The notes under the pieces were generated by a model. The model saw nothing but the letters and a program-made list of their open reading frames with translations, was not told the origin of the DNA and did no database searches. A stretch of DNA of 64,000 nt from Pseudoroseomonas cervicalis (GTDB lineage: Bacteria; Pseudomonadota; Alphaproteobacteria; Acetobacterales; Acetobacteraceae), in contig NZ_JAUTAJ010000004.1 in the NCBI RefSeq assembly GCF_030818485.1, positions 1 to 64,000 on the forward strand, read 5' to 3'. The translations under genes were made by a program, and so were the position numbers. This document shows positions 63,132 through 64,000 of the stretch, piece after piece. The first letter of the stretch is position 1, and each line of letters starts with the position of its first letter.

Positions 63132-64000
63132 GTGCTCGATGCCGTTCACCTTGCCGATGACATCCAGCTCGCAGGGCATGGCCAGGTGCGCGTGGACCGC
63201 TCCCGCGACGCGCTCCTGACCGATTTCGGCAAGGCCACCCTCGACGACCGCTACCTGATGCCGGGCGAGTCCTACCAGGACCTCTTCGCCCGCGTGGCCT
63301 CGGCCTATTCGGATGACAGCGCCCACGCCCAGCGCATCTACGACTACATCAGCAAGCTGTGGTTCATGCCGGCGACCCCGGTGCTGTCGAATGGCGGCAC
63401 CACCCGCGGCCTGCCGATCTCCTGCTTTCTGAACGAGGCCAATGACAGCCTGGATGGCATCGTCGGCCTGTGGAACGAGAATGTCTGGCTGGCCTCCAAG
63501 GGCGGCGGCATCGGCTCCTACTGGGGCAATCTCCGCTCGATCGGCGAGAAGGTCGGGCAGAATGGCAAGACCTCGGGCATCATCCCCTTCATCCGGGTGA
63601 TGGACAGCCTGACGCTGGCCATCTCCCAGGGCTCGCTGCGCCGTGGCTCGGCCGCCGTCTACCTGCCCGTCTCGCATCCCGAGATCGAGGAATTCATCGA
63701 CATGCGCCGCCCGACCGGCGGCGACCCGAACCGCAAGGCGCTGAACCTGCATCACGGCATCCTGGTGCCGGACGCCTTCATGCGCGCGGTGGAGGCCGAT
63801 GAGGAATGGGCGCTGACCTCGCCCAAGGATGGCGCGGTCATCCGCAAGATCTCGGCCCGCTCGCTCTGGATCCGCATCCTGATGGCGCGCATCGAGCAGG
63901 GCGAGCCGTACATCATCTTCTCCGACCATGTGAACCGCGCGCGGCCGGAGCATCAGAAGCTGGCCGGGCTGGAGGTGAAGACCTCCAATCTCTGCTCCGA
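63132..64000 (+). CDS. Ribonucleoside-diphosphate reductase large subunit (5' part)
   Basis: The first 289 codons of an NrdA-type subunit. ATPVLSNGGTTRGLPISCFLNEANDSLDGIVG gives the first redox Cys, SKGGGIGSYWGNLRSIGEK and GSLRRGSAAVYLPVSHPEIEEF follow in class I order, and the window ends at KTSNLCS, the region of the active-site Asn/Cys. There is no N-terminal ATP-cone, so activity regulation may differ from E. coli NrdA. The GTG at 63132 is the only suitable start (AGGGA upstream). Confidence 0.9.
   Translation, partial: MLDAVHLADDIQLAGHGQVRVDRSRDALLTDFGKATLDDRYLMPGESYQDLFARVASAYSDDSAHAQRIYDYISKLWFMPATPVLSNGGTTRGLPISCFLNEANDSLDGIVGLWNENVWLASKGGGIGSYWGNLRSIGEKVGQNGKTSGIIPFIRVMDSLTLAISQGSLRRGSAAVYLPVSHPEIEEFIDMRRPTGGDPNRKALNLHHGILVPDAFMRAVEADEEWALTSPKDGAVIRKISARSLWIRILMARIEQGEPYIIFSDHVNRARPEHQKLAGLEVKTSNLCS

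Overview
This is a very GC-rich window from a bacterial chromosome, most likely an alphaproteobacterium of the Acetobacteraceae (Roseomonas-like). The grounds are the paired b/b' F0 subunits in an atpI-B-E-F'-F operon without F1 genes, the ffh-rpsP-rimM-trmD-rplS block running into leuC-leuD-leuB, a fused trpE(G) gene behind a short rhizobial-type trpL leader, and alphaproteobacterial house-keeping versions of smc, dciA and mutY. I saw no rRNA, CRISPR array, prophage, transposase or plasmid gene. The taxon is an inference from gene content and order.

Layout. 1-4.2 kb: the start of a universal stress protein, a hexapeptide acyltransferase, DUF3072, mutY-bioY, dciA and a short-chain dehydrogenase. 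4.2-5.7 kb: a lipoprotein gene of unusual composition, bracketed by copies of a dispersed palindromic repeat. 5.7-15.6 kb: a pyrimidine/xanthine permease, a DsbA-like thioredoxin-fold protein overlapping smc, then a small periplasmic molybdopterin-fold protein paired with a membrane GGDEF-EAL enzyme. 15.7-18.3 kb: the ATP synthase F0 operon. 18.5-28.3 kb: metW, a D-threonine-aldolase-type PLP enzyme, a DMT exporter, phosphomannomutase and galU (sugar nucleotide supply), a VWA/DnaJ pair, maeB, tRNA-Leu(GAG) and lipB. 29.4-37.5 kb: a probable sugar-acid or carboxylate catabolic region (LDH2-type dehydrogenase, altronate/galactarate dehydratase family, FAH-family enzyme with an alpha/beta hydrolase, and an ABC importer with no ATPase gene). 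37.6-45.4 kb: two glycosyltransferases, an Lrp regulator divergent from a GST-like protein, an M20 peptidase, a cupin lipoprotein, and a divergent ampR / class A beta-lactamase pair. 45.4-52.4 kb: an MCP coupled to a response-regulator/PP2C phosphatase, an RraA-like protein, a thioesterase and a PAS-GGDEF-EAL protein. 52.5-64 kb: trpE(G) with a complete trp attenuator, the SRP/ribosome-maturation operon, leuCDB, tRNA-Arg(ACG), and the start of a ribonucleotide reductase large subunit.

The best regulatory find is the trp leader at about 54.73-54.84 kb. It has a 14-codon ORF with three consecutive Trp codons, no Shine-Dalgarno sequence, and mutually exclusive antiterminator and terminator stems. 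It looks like the leaderless trpL/rnTrpL attenuator of rhizobia. The other unexplained structure is a family of roughly 70-115 bp palindromic intergenic repeats, plus many separate G-run hairpins between genes. The Cys-less molybdopterin-fold/GGDEF-EAL pair and the MCP/phosphatase pair are the most plausible little-described signalling modules. Starts were chosen by Shine-Dalgarno match, overlap and family length; the uncertain ones are flagged.
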